NCBI RefSeq assembly: GCF_040436315.1
Contig: NZ_AP031572.1
Location: 1,116,001 to 1,180,000 of the forward strand
Direction: 5' to 3'
Length of the DNA stretch: 64,000 bases
Origin: Synechocystis sp. LKSZ1
GTDB taxonomy: Bacteria > Cyanobacteriota > Cyanobacteriia > Cyanobacteriales > Microcystaceae
Part shown: in pieces, positions 35,392 to 43,382 of the stretch
How positions within the stretch are numbered: the stretch's first letter is position 1
How the letters are laid out: each line of letters starts with the position of its first letter
Position numbers and translations under genes: made by a program
Notes under the pieces: generated by a model
What the model saw: the letters and a program-made list of their open reading frames with translations, nothing else
Databases searched by the model: none
Told to the model about the DNA's origin: nothing

Positions 35392-35851
35392 ACAAAATCA
35401 GGGATGGACTTTAATTGAGATGATGGTTGTCGTCCTGATAGTCGGTATTCTAGCGGCTATTGGTACTCCTTCAATGATTCAAGCTAAGGCCAAAAGTGAT
35501 CTTAAGGATGCTCTTGGCGCGGTTAAGGGCGCTATCCAAGAGGCCCAACGGATTGCAGTCAAAAAAGGTCAAACCTGTACACTAACTTTTAGTTCTACCT
35601 CTGTAACTGGAACGCCAACAGGATGTGTTCCTACTGCTGTAACACTAGCCAATGGTATTACCCTATCCCAAAACTTTTCTAGCAATAACCTTAGTTTTTC
35701 TTTTAAAGGAAATACAACCAGTGGTGGAACAATTATTTTAAGTTCTACTAATACCGGTGAGCAAAAGTGTTTAGTGATATCCAATGGATTAGGAATTTTT
35801 AGGACAGGATTTTATGCAAACAGTACTTGTACAACCTCTCTGAGGCGGTAA
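35321..35851 (+). CDS. Type IV minor pilin (FimT/GspH-like pseudopilin)
   Basis: 176 aa; the processing site is NQG|WTLIEMMVVVLIVGILAAIG with Glu at +5, followed by a globular part with ALGAVKGAIQEAQRIAVKKG as in FimT/GspH. The entire leader is encoded inside the 3' end of the previous gene: ATG at 35321 or 35327 gives a 27-29 residue leader and a 65-71 nt overlap; I see no later standard start before the cleavage site. The C-terminus has three Cys. It ends 3 nt before the next pilin gene. Confidence 0.8.
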   Translation: MPMIPQPLPVFILKLSRPRPWPAKQNQGWTLIEMMVVVLIVGILAAIGTPSMIQAKAKSDLKDALGAVKGAIQEAQRIAVKKGQTCTLTFSSTSVTGTPTGCVPTAVTLANGITLSQNFSSNNLSFSFKGNTTSGGTIILSSTNTGEQKCLVISNGLGIFRTGFYANSTCTTSLRR

Positions 35852-35854
35852 AAC

Positions 35855-36562
35855 ATGAATATCTTATTTAAATTATTACTTAAACAGCAGCCATTAAGTT
35901 CAACAAATGGCTTTACTTTAATTGAGCTAATTATTGCTTCGGTAATGAGTGTGTTTGTGCTTAGTGTTGCCGGCTTCGGCCTACTTTTTGCCTTACGAGA
36001 GCAAGCAGTTACCAGTGCATCTGGCGATCTACAATACAATCTCAATCGAGCAGTCGATTTTATTGCTGAGGAAGTGAAACAGGCCTCGGCTGTCACCACA
36101 ACGGCAACTCTCCCCAGTGGCTGCGTCGGCACGGGAACAAATACTGTTGTCTTGGGATTAACCATTCCCCCTGATACAACAACGAATGTTATTTATTACA
36201 CTAAAACGCCTCCAAATTCGACTTGGCTTGGCCCTAGTTCTATCTACCGATGCGGGCCGAGCTTTTCAGCGGCTGGTGTGGCAGATTACAGTTCCAGTTC
36301 TACAAAAAGTGCAGAAATTTTAATCGATCTCATTGCTAGCGATAGTAATACCAATACATGCCAAAATGGAGGAACCGCAAATCCCACGACTAACTCCGGC
36401 TTTTTTGTCTGTATTACAAATACAAAATTAGTAGAGATTCAAGCAAATGCTAATGCCATGGCCTCACTAGATACCATTGCAGGGACAAATGCTAGCTCTC
36501 GGTATGGCAATAAGCTGACCTATTCAGCAATAACTCAAGTCTATGCTCGCTCTGCACCATGA
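35855..36562 (+). CDS. Type IV minor pilin (PilW-like pseudopilin)
   Basis: 235 aa, with leader ending STNG|FTLIELIIASVMSVFVLSV, Glu at +5 and a long first helix, then DLQYNLNRAVDFIAEEVKQAS, typical of PilW-like minor pilins. The C-terminal domain is Ser/Thr/Asn-rich with several Cys pairs. Last gene of the run. Together the four gene products resemble the minor-pilin sets needed for pilus assembly and motility in unicellular cyanobacteria. Confidence 0.8.
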   Translation: MNILFKLLLKQQPLSSTNGFTLIELIIASVMSVFVLSVAGFGLLFALREQAVTSASGDLQYNLNRAVDFIAEEVKQASAVTTTATLPSGCVGTGTNTVVLGLTIPPDTTTNVIYYTKTPPNSTWLGPSSIYRCGPSFSAAGVADYSSSSTKSAEILIDLIASDSNTNTCQNGGTANPTTNSGFFVCITNTKLVEIQANANAMASLDTIAGTNASSRYGNKLTYSAITQVYARSAP

Positions 36563-36605
36563 TTTTCTTGAGCAGCAGACAGTGGCTAGCTTAATAGTGG
36601 TTCGC

Positions 36606-36756
36606 GGCTTTACCAAGGAGAATGTTCTGTTTCCAAAGCATCCCTCTAGATTTGTGAATCAACTTAATTGCCTGCAATGCTGATGATGTCATTGTCCATT
36701 CCCTCAAAAAGTAGGCCGACAAGCACGGAATTAGCACAAAAACAGAACGTCGAAGC
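36606..36756. repeat. Nested imperfect inverted repeat between the pilin operon and the TA pair
   Basis: GTTCTGTTT (36624-36632) and AAACAGAAC (36740-36748) are perfect 9-bp inverted copies; outside them lie GGCTT (36606-36610) and AAGCC (36752-36756). The intervening 107 nt have no ORF. It could be the remains of a small mobile element that brought in the adjacent DUF5615/DUF433 pair, but no target duplication is evident. Confidence 0.35.
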
Positions 36757-36762
36757 CACGCA

Positions 36763-37095
36763 CTACTTTAATACCAAAAGACTTTCTGTTTTGCTGCTTT
36801 CAAACTGAACAATTATGTTCCAATTATCCCTCAAAATTCGAGTGATTTTGGATGTTGAGCAATTACCAACTCGAAGATAAATAAACTTGGGTGGATGACC
36901 ATAAAGTAAACTGCGCTGATGAAAGTCAGAATCTTTGGAAACAATCGCGAAACCATTCGCCTTTGCATATTCCCAGATTACGACATCATCTGTATTAATT
37001 AGTTTGAGCGTTTTAACATGCTCAGAATCAGGATACAAATCAATGATTTTGTAAATTATCCTGTCGGATAGATTTTCATCTAATAGCAGTTTCAC
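36763..37095 (-). CDS. DUF5615 PIN-like protein, probable toxin
   Basis: 110 aa with the PIN-like pattern of DUF5615: MKLLLDENLSDRI at the N-terminus, then DDVVIWEYAKANGFAIVSKDSDF and PPKFIYLRVGN. The acidic residues (Asp6, Glu7, and the Asp pair of SKDSDF) match a PIN-fold nuclease site. It overlaps by 4 nt the DUF433 gene upstream, the standard arrangement of DUF433/DUF5615 toxin-antitoxin-type modules. Activity is inferred from the family; RNase function has not been shown for this protein. Confidence 0.88.
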   Translation of the reverse strand: MKLLLDENLSDRIIYKIIDLYPDSEHVKTLKLINTDDVVIWEYAKANGFAIVSKDSDFHQRSLLYGHPPKFIYLRVGNCSTSKITRILRDNWNIIVQFESSKTESLLVLK

Positions 37096-37319
37096 AAGGA
37101 TGCTACAAATAACTTTTTCTCACGATCAGCCGCAAAAGCAAGACAAGCTTTAATATCCTCTGCCGTGAGTTCAGAAAAATCTTCTAAAATCTCTGCTTCG
37201 CTCATCCCCCCTGCCAAATATTCTAAAATGTCGTACACGGTAATTCGCATTCCCCGAATACAGGGCTTGCCACTACGTTTTCCAGGTTCGATAGTAATAA
37301 GATTTTGGTAATCCATCAT
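37092..37319 (-). CDS. DUF433 protein, probable antitoxin
   Basis: 75 aa, starting with ATG ATG. The family motif ITIEPGKRSGKPCIRGMRITVYDILEYL is followed by GMSEAEILEDFSELTAEDIKACLAFAADRE, a VapB-like/DUF433 helix-turn-helix domain. It precedes the DUF5615 gene with a 4-nt ATGA-type overlap. DUF433 proteins are regarded as DNA-binding antitoxins that neutralise the partner and repress their own promoter. Confidence 0.88.
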   Translation of the reverse strand: MMDYQNLITIEPGKRSGKPCIRGMRITVYDILEYLAGGMSEAEILEDFSELTAEDIKACLAFAADREKKLFVASL

Positions 37320-37431
37320 AATGGCAGGAATAATGATTTTACGGCAATGTTGTTAGCCTAATTTTGGGGTGAGTTTGACTAATAAATTTAACGCCAGAAA
37401 CACCGAGAAGCTAAGAAGAGGGCCATACCAT

Positions 37432-37515
37432 CTAGGCCAGGAGAATAATGAGAAGGAAGAAGCCCAGAATCGCGGCCGTAGATTGCAAGAAAAGGGGAAA
37501 CGCAAAGGAAGTCAT
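37432..37515 (-). CDS. Possible 27-aa single-pass membrane protein
   Basis: Within the 293-nt gap between the DUF433 gene and the 81-aa gene, ATG at 37515 opens a 27-codon frame: a short start (MTSFAFPLFLQS) and a hydrophobic helix (TAAILGFFLLIILLA) ending at TAG. Composition and length resemble cyanobacterial small membrane proteins of photosynthetic or NDH-1 complexes, but it matches none I know well. A TATAAA lies about 40 nt upstream; no strong Shine-Dalgarno sequence is visible. Confidence 0.35.
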   Translation of the reverse strand: MTSFAFPLFLQSTAAILGFFLLIILLA

Positions 37516-37612
37516 GGGGGATACCTAACCTTAATATTTTCTTTATAACTTTAGGCTAACAGAGTAATTTTCTTTAGGGCCTAGTAAAAGCACGGAAATT
37601 ATCGAAATTTTA

Positions 37613-37858
37613 TTACCATTTCAAGACAGATTCCCCGTGGGTTTGCTTAGCCTTAGCCTCCTGCTCGAACCAAGTAATAATCTGCTCTGGGGTTAAATCC
37701 GTTAGAGAAACTTCTGTTTTTGCTGAGATCAGCATTAGTAAACGCAGGGACGAGATGGTCAAGCGAGTTAGAAATTTCTCCGACTGATCCAACTGGGCCT
37801 GTTCTACGAGGGCGGATTCGGCAGGGGTCAAAAAGGAGGAATGATCGGCATCCAGCAT
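37613..37858 (-). CDS. Small hypothetical protein
   Basis: 81 aa, soluble and helical, no recognised domain. Features: FLTPAESALVEQAQLDQSEKFLTRL, SSLRLLMLI and LTDLTPEQIITWFEQEAKAK. The DLTPEQI...WFE segment looks like a small helical interaction motif. It is divergent from ddl, with 98 nt between their starts. Coding status is likely from its composition but no function can be assigned. Confidence 0.55.
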   Translation of the reverse strand: MLDADHSSFLTPAESALVEQAQLDQSEKFLTRLTISSLRLLMLISAKTEVSLTDLTPEQIITWFEQEAKAKQTHGESVLKW

Positions 37859-37956
37859 AGAAAATTGCTCAAGGAAGTGGGGGATTCCCTCTGATCATAC
37901 CCCGCCAGTTATAATACCCTTTGCTGAATAAACATCGATTTCACGGGGAAATAGGC

Positions 37957-39024
37957 ATGGCGAAGGTGCGGGTTGGCTTATTGTTTGGTGGGCGTTCGGG
38001 GGAACATGAGGTCTCGATCAACTCTGCCCGCTCGATCTACCAGGCCTTAACCGAGGGCCATAATCCCGAAAAATATACGGTTACGCCGTTCTATATTCAA
38101 CGCCAGGGCCTTTGGACTGACCCCGAGCAATCTCTGCAAGTGCTTCAGCAGGGCCAGTCCTTGGCGGAACAATCGATTCTCCCGGCCCAGCGCTGGCAAT
38201 TTCCCGCTGCTGTTGCGGATATTCAGGTCTGGTTTCCGATTCTGCACGGCCCCAATGGAGAAGATGGCACTATCCAAGGCCTGTTGACTCTGATGCAGGT
38301 GCCCTTTGTTGGTAGTGGGGTTCTGGGCTCCGCCGTGGGCATGGATAAGATCGCCATGAAACAGATTTTTGAGCGCGTTGGTCTACCCCAAGTCCGCTAC
38401 GTCGCGGTGGAACGAAGCCAAATCTGGTCGAATCCCTGCGTTTTCCCCAAACTCTGTGACGATATTGAAGCCGAACTGGGCTATCCCTGTTTTGTAAAAC
38501 CGGCCAACCTGGGTTCTTCGGTGGGTATTGCCAAGGTGCGCAATCGTTCCGAACTAGAAACGGCCCTGGACAATGCTGCTAGCTACGACCGACGCATTAT
38601 CGTGGAAGCCGCTTTGGCTGATATTCGTGAGATTGAGTGTGCAGTTTTAGGTAACGACAAACCCCAGGCCTCGGTGATTGGCGAGATTACCTATGACAGT
38701 GATTTCTACGACTACGAGACCAAATATACAGACGGGCGGGCCCAACTCCATATTCCGGCCCTGCTCCCCTCTGAGGTCACAGCCCAGGTGCAAAGCATGG
38801 CCCTGCAGGCCTTCCAGGCCATTGGGGCTTCCGGCCTGAGTCGCGTGGACTTTTTCTATCAAGAATCCAGCGGCACTCTGGTGATTAACGAAATCAATAC
38901 CTTGCCGGGTTTTACGGCTTTTAGCATGTATCCCCAATTGTGGGCGGCGACAGGGGTGGCTTTCCCGGATTTAGTCGATCGCTTAATTCAGTTGGCCCTG
39001 GAGGAAAACACAACAGCGGCCTAG
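37957..39024 (+). CDS. ddl: D-alanine-D-alanine ligase
   Basis: ATP-grasp enzyme that makes the D-Ala-D-Ala dipeptide for peptidoglycan. [19 protein letters not shown] is the N-terminal signature; [20 protein letters not shown]-like [40 protein letters not shown] are the later motifs. ATG at 37957 (preceded by GGGAA) gives 355 aa; an in-frame TTG 36 nt upstream would add residues unlike the family. Conserved Glu and Arg/Lys residues appear intact. Confidence 0.97.
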   Translation: MAKVRVGLLFGGRSGEHEVSINSARSIYQALTEGHNPEKYTVTPFYIQRQGLWTDPEQSLQVLQQGQSLAEQSILPAQRWQFPAAVADIQVWFPILHGPNGEDGTIQGLLTLMQVPFVGSGVLGSAVGMDKIAMKQIFERVGLPQVRYVAVERSQIWSNPCVFPKLCDDIEAELGYPCFVKPANLGSSVGIAKVRNRSELETALDNAASYDRRIIVEAALADIREIECAVLGNDKPQASVIGEITYDSDFYDYETKYTDGRAQLHIPALLPSEVTAQVQSMALQAFQAIGASGLSRVDFFYQESSGTLVINEINTLPGFTAFSMYPQLWAATGVAFPDLVDRLIQLALEENTTAA

Positions 39025-39055
39025 CCAGGGCGATTGTCGGATCAAACCAAGAGCC

Positions 39056-39517
39056 TCAAAAAAGTGAGCCGAGGGGAGATTGGCTAAACTGTTGGCCCAG
39101 TTCCCCACTGATGAGCAAGGGCCGTAAACGCAGAAGGTGGTAAATCAAAACAGTAAAGGCCCCGCCTAGCTGAACGGTCGCCGGCCAATGCCATGGGACC
39201 CACCGAAAAACCAGCGGCTTTTGGCTGAATAAACTCCAGAGAGATTGCACTAGAAGCAGGCCACAGGTCAGCCAGAGGAATGGGCCAAAGAGATGATAAC
39301 TCAGGGCGCTGGGTAGATCCCCCAGGGCCAAGGCCGTAAAGGAGCGAGTCAGACCACAGCTAGGACAGGGAATGCCGGTCAGGGCCTTGAAGGGACAAAA
39401 AAGGGGTGAGGAGTAGGGGGTATAAGCACCCAAAACGGAACCCAGGAGAGGAATGGCCCCCAGGCCGGCCTGAAAGAGATATTGTTGCTGTTGGAGACGG
39501 GTTAAACAAGAAGCCAT
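39056..39517 (-). CDS. DUF2752 membrane protein
   Basis: 153 aa with three or so hydrophobic segments and the family signature CPFKALTGIPCPSCGLTRSFTALALGDLPSAL. DUF2752 proteins are small membrane proteins with a conserved CPxCGxTR motif; function unknown. It lies 7 nt upstream of where the TM2 gene terminates, in the same direction, so the two form a likely unit with the TM2 gene first. Confidence 0.85.
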   Translation of the reverse strand: MASCLTRLQQQQYLFQAGLGAIPLLGSVLGAYTPYSSPLFCPFKALTGIPCPSCGLTRSFTALALGDLPSALSYHLFGPFLWLTCGLLLVQSLWSLFSQKPLVFRWVPWHWPATVQLGGAFTVLIYHLLRLRPLLISGELGQQFSQSPLGSLF

Positions 39518-39524
39518 TGGGGAT

Positions 39525-39737
39525 TTAAACCAAGTCGCGGCCGTCTTTATCCTTGAGGGAACCCACTAGAATCAAAATGAAGTCGATAATGGCCCAGATG
39601 CCGCAACCGCCGAGGGTAACGAGTTGGATCACGCCAATGGTGACGTAGCCGAGGTAAAAACGATGAACACCGAAGCCACCAAGGAAAAAGCAAAGCAGGG
39701 CCGCAACGATTTGGGATTTGGGAGGATTACTGGTCAT
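39525..39737 (-). CDS. TM2-domain membrane protein
   Basis: 70 aa. Two transmembrane helices joined by a short turn: IVAALLCFFLGGFGVHRFYLGYVTIGVIQLVTLGG and IWAIIDFILILVG, with GxHRFYLG, the TM2-domain hallmark. ATG at 39737 is preferred to an upstream Met that only adds an unconserved stretch. It precedes the DUF2752 gene. Function in bacteria unknown. Confidence 0.88.
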   Translation of the reverse strand: MTSNPPKSQIVAALLCFFLGGFGVHRFYLGYVTIGVIQLVTLGGCGIWAIIDFILILVGSLKDKDGRDLV

Positions 39738-39815
39738 AGGGATAGCCAAAAGCTGGAACACCCAGCATTATACTCAGCCCCAGCCTGGCCAGAACCATTC
39801 AGAAATAGGAATCTT

Positions 39816-40298
39816 CTAGAATGCGTTGGGGTTGAACGATAGCCATTTTTCCATGGCGTAGTTGAGGAAGATTTCCCCGCGACAGGCTACCGATTGAGCC
39901 ACTAGGGTAACAAAGCCCATGCGTTCAAAGAAAGGTCGAGCGGTAATACTGGCCTCTACAAATAGGCGCTGGAGGGATGCTGTGCGGGCCTGATTTTCCA
40001 GGCCTTGATACAATTGACGACCTACTCCTTGCCCTTGATAGTCACGGTGACAATAGAAACAGTCGATATGGCCATTGGCCTCTAGTTCCCCAAAACCGGC
40101 AATTCGGCCCCCATCGTCGGCAACAAGGGTAAACCGACTGGCACAGACCGTTAACCAATCCCGAAAGTTGAGATCGGCTGGGGCCCAGGCCGCCAACTGG
40201 CGGGGGGTATAGTCCCGACGATTGACGGTATGGATAGTGTCGTGGAATAGCTGGGCAATTTGTCCTTCATCGCCGGGTTGGAAACGACGAATTTTCAT
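39816..40298 (-). CDS. GNAT-family N-acetyltransferase
   Basis: 160 aa with a complete GNAT fold: MKIRRFQPGDEGQIAQLFHDTI at the start, FTLVADDGGRIAGFGEL, the acetyl-CoA motif RDYQGQGVGRQLYQGLENQA and the C-terminal FVEASITARPFFERMGF. The acceptor is unknown. It begins 7 nt after the purL stop codon and is transcribed with it, so it may share the purL transcript. A TTG 6 nt earlier is also in frame. Confidence 0.92.
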   Translation of the reverse strand: MKIRRFQPGDEGQIAQLFHDTIHTVNRRDYTPRQLAAWAPADLNFRDWLTVCASRFTLVADDGGRIAGFGELEANGHIDCFYCHRDYQGQGVGRQLYQGLENQARTASLQRLFVEASITARPFFERMGFVTLVAQSVACRGEIFLNYAMEKWLSFNPNAF

Positions 40299-40304
40299 CA
40301 GCAA

Positions 40305-42614
40305 CTACAGGCCTAAGCGTCTGGGAATGGCCGCTTCCCAGAGGGCCATAGCTTCCCCCAAATCTAAGTCAATTAGGGGAGTTTGGTCATTGCCTAGAAT
40401 CACTAACCGCTCGCTAGCATCAGTCACCTGGCCCAGCTGTTGCCACGGCAAGGAACCCTGATCTTGCAAATAGGCCTGCCAATCGTCTTTGTGGACCGGA
40501 TCAACGGAGACAACAATGCGGCTGGCGGACTCCCCAAAGAGGGATTCATCTAGGCGTTGGGAACTCGCGTCGAGGACAATATGGGCTCCTTTTTGACCAC
40601 CAATACACGCTTCCGCCAGGGCCAGGGCCAGGCCCCCTTCAGCGCAATCATGGGCAGAGCGGAGCCAACCTTGAGCGATGCCGTAACGGCAGGCCCCTTG
40701 CACTTGCTTTTCCAGGGCCAGATCAACTTGGGGTGGTTGGCCGGCAACGGTGTGATGAATCGTGGCTAAGTACTCCGAGCCCCCCAGAGTGTTATGGTCA
40801 TTACTTCCCAGTAGATAAATCAGATCGCCGGTTTCCCGCCAGCCCTGGCCCACAACTCGACCCAGGTCTGCAATTAGGCCCACCATCCCAATGACTGGAG
40901 TGGGGTAGATGGCCTGGGGTTTGCCCTCGGCATCCAAGGTTTCGTTGTAGAGAGAAACATTACCGCCGGTGACCGGGGTGTTCAGTTCTCGACAGGCTTC
41001 GGCGATGCCCTCACAGGCCTTGGCTAATTGCCAATAACCCACGGGATTTTCGGGGCTACCGAAATTGAGGTTATCCGTCACAGCCAGGGGTTCGGCTCCG
41101 ACACAGCTTAAATTGCGGGCCGCTTCCGCCACGGCGTATTTGGCCCCTTCGTAGGGATTGAGGTAAACATAGCGGGGATTGCAGTCCGTAGTGGCGGCGA
41201 CACCAGTCGTACAATTTACTGGATCCGCATCCACAGGCCGGACTCGAATCACGGCTGCATCGGCTCCCCCCGGTAACAAAACCGTATTATTTTGTACCTG
41301 GTGGTCATACTGGCGATAGACCCAGCGTTTCGAGGCCAAGCTAGGGGTATTCAATAATCGCGTTAAGACTTCATTCCAGCTTAGAAACTGGCCCTGGGCC
41401 TCAATGCCTTGGGTCTGGGCAGAGGGGAGTTGGGCCGCTGTCCACTGCCAGGCCTGTTGAGCGTAGGCCGGTGCTTCTTTGAGCAATTCTCGATGATAAA
41501 TCGGCGTATTATCCGCCAGGGCCGTTGCTGGAATTTCGGCGGCAATCTCGCCGTGAAAGAGGATGCGCACAATCGGTTCTTCAATCACCGTGCCCGCCAC
41601 CACTGCCTGTAGGCCCCAACGCTGGAAAATATCAATCAGTTCCTGTTCCCGGCCCCGGTGGGCCACAAACAGCATCCGCTCCTGGGATTCCGACAGTAGA
41701 TATTCGTAGGGAACCATGCCCGTTTCCCTTACCGGAATTTTATCCAGGTCTAGTTCAATGCCCACGCCTCCTTTAGCCGCCATTTCCGAGGTGGAGCAGG
41801 TAATGCCCGCAGCCCCCATATCCTGAGCCGCCACCACCGCGCCAGTTTTAAAGGCTTCTAAACAGGCCTCCACCAGGGATTTTTCCAGAAAAGGGTCTCC
41901 CACCTGCACGGCAGGCCGGTCATCCATCGACTGTTCCGTCAGTTCGGCGCTGGCAAAACTGGCCCCGCCCATACCATCCCGGCCCGTGGTTGATCCCACA
42001 TACAAGACGGGATTACCAATCCCCGCCGCCCCGGATTTTACAATGGTTTCCGTTTCCATCAAGCCCAGGGCCATGGCGTTCACCAGGGGATTACCGGCAT
42101 AGGCCGGATCAAAATAGATTTCACCCCCTACCGTCGGCACCCCAATACAATTGCCGTAGTGGGAAATACCATCTACCACCCCCATAAAAATACGGCGATT
42201 GCGAGGATCTTCGAGGGGGCCAAAGCGTAGGGAATTGAGAAGAGCAATGGGCCGGGCCCCCATGGTAAAAATATCGCGCAGAATACCCCCGACCCCCGTA
42301 GCGGCCCCCTGGAAGGGTTCAATGGCCGAGGGATGGTTATGGGATTCGATCTTAAACGCTAGTTGCAGGCCCTGGCCGAGATCAACTACCCCCGCGTTTT
42401 CCCCCGGCCCAACGAGGATCCGTTCCCCTGTTGTCGGAAAATTCTTGAGTAACGGACGGGAATTTTTATAGCAACAATGTTCTGACCACATGACCCCAAA
42501 CATGCCTAACTCTGCTTTGTTGGGGTGACGGCCCAGCCGCTGAACAATCTCTTCGTATTCTTGGGGTTTGAGGCCTTCAGCGGCAATTTCGGCGGGAGAG
42601 AAGGGAGCGGTCAT
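40305..42614 (-). CDS. purL: Phosphoribosylformylglycinamidine synthase subunit II
   Basis: ATP-dependent step 4 of purine synthesis, acting with PurQ and PurS. Motifs: [81 protein letters not shown] and, in the C-terminal half, [14 protein letters not shown] and GGNVSLYNE. At 769 aa it is the small (subunit II) form, with two AIR-synthase-like halves. No associated purQ or purS is seen in the window. Confidence 0.97.
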   Translation of the reverse strand: MTAPFSPAEIAAEGLKPQEYEEIVQRLGRHPNKAELGMFGVMWSEHCCYKNSRPLLKNFPTTGERILVGPGENAGVVDLGQGLQLAFKIESHNHPSAIEPFQGAATGVGGILRDIFTMGARPIALLNSLRFGPLEDPRNRRIFMGVVDGISHYGNCIGVPTVGGEIYFDPAYAGNPLVNAMALGLMETETIVKSGAAGIGNPVLYVGSTTGRDGMGGASFASAELTEQSMDDRPAVQVGDPFLEKSLVEACLEAFKTGAVVAAQDMGAAGITCSTSEMAAKGGVGIELDLDKIPVRETGMVPYEYLLSESQERMLFVAHRGREQELIDIFQRWGLQAVVAGTVIEEPIVRILFHGEIAAEIPATALADNTPIYHRELLKEAPAYAQQAWQWTAAQLPSAQTQGIEAQGQFLSWNEVLTRLLNTPSLASKRWVYRQYDHQVQNNTVLLPGGADAAVIRVRPVDADPVNCTTGVAATTDCNPRYVYLNPYEGAKYAVAEAARNLSCVGAEPLAVTDNLNFGSPENPVGYWQLAKACEGIAEACRELNTPVTGGNVSLYNETLDAEGKPQAIYPTPVIGMVGLIADLGRVVGQGWRETGDLIYLLGSNDHNTLGGSEYLATIHHTVAGQPPQVDLALEKQVQGACRYGIAQGWLRSAHDCAEGGLALALAEACIGGQKGAHIVLDASSQRLDESLFGESASRIVVSVDPVHKDDWQAYLQDQGSLPWQQLGQVTDASERLVILGNDQTPLIDLDLGEAMALWEAAIPRRLGL

Positions 42615-42697
42615 GGTAGTTGGAAACGATAGGCTAGGGCTTATTTTATCTTGAAGGCCACGCTTGGGGCGGTTTTCTGGCCAGCTCCCCGGATCTT

Positions 42698-43264
42698 CTA
42701 ATCGTTGACCAAAACCGGCGTTTCCGGTTGATGTTCGCCGCCCGCCGATTGGATCAAGTAGGGCAAACAGGCTCCGGCAAGGCCCTTTTGAATATGGGGG
42801 GGAGTCTGCTCAAACAAAATAAACAGCGGACAAATCTCCTCTGCACTTTCACTGAACATGTGTTGCTCCTGGGGGGGCATGATCCATTCGTAGTCTTTGC
42901 CGAGGTAAATCTGACTCTGGCGCCAGCGGATCAGGAGGTCGGAAAAATCTTCATCGGGACGATGGATAAAGACTAAGATTTCAGCCCCCAGCTTGACCTG
43001 CCACTCGGGGTCACACATCAAAAGGGCCAAGTCGCAGGGGAGGAAGACGGTTTCCGGGGCCGGCCGTAGGGGTTCACCATTCTGTTGCGGTACCTTAGGA
43101 TAGCGCAGGCGAATCAAGGGCAAGGGAATCGTGATAATGCTTTGTTCTGGACGACGGAGACTGGGGAGCTTTTCCAGGTAGGGACGATACTGCTTGAGTA
43201 GGGCAATGGCCCCCTCGCGGCTACAGTACTCGGCCAAAAGTATTTCGTAGTCCCATTGTTTCAT
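42698..43264 (-). CDS. Hypothetical protein
   Basis: 188 aa, no signal peptide or membrane helix. Sequence features include [63 protein letters not shown] and [18 protein letters not shown] do not recognise a family. It lies between purL and the large protease gene, same strand as both, with its own gaps of 83 and 118 nt. The start is ATG. Confidence 0.6.
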   Translation of the reverse strand: MKQWDYEILLAEYCSREGAIALLKQYRPYLEKLPSLRRPEQSIITIPLPLIRLRYPKVPQQNGEPLRPAPETVFLPCDLALLMCDPEWQVKLGAEILVFIHRPDEDFSDLLIRWRQSQIYLGKDYEWIMPPQEQHMFSESAEEICPLFILFEQTPPHIQKGLAGACLPYLIQSAGGEHQPETPVLVND

Positions 43265-43382
43265 GAATGACCCAGGCCCCCATGCTTGTAATCTGTGTTT
43301 ACCTTCAGTTTACTGGCTGGAAATGAAATGGTCGGCTCCCTCGGCAAAAACGAGAACATTCCCCAGACAGAAAAAGGCCCTA

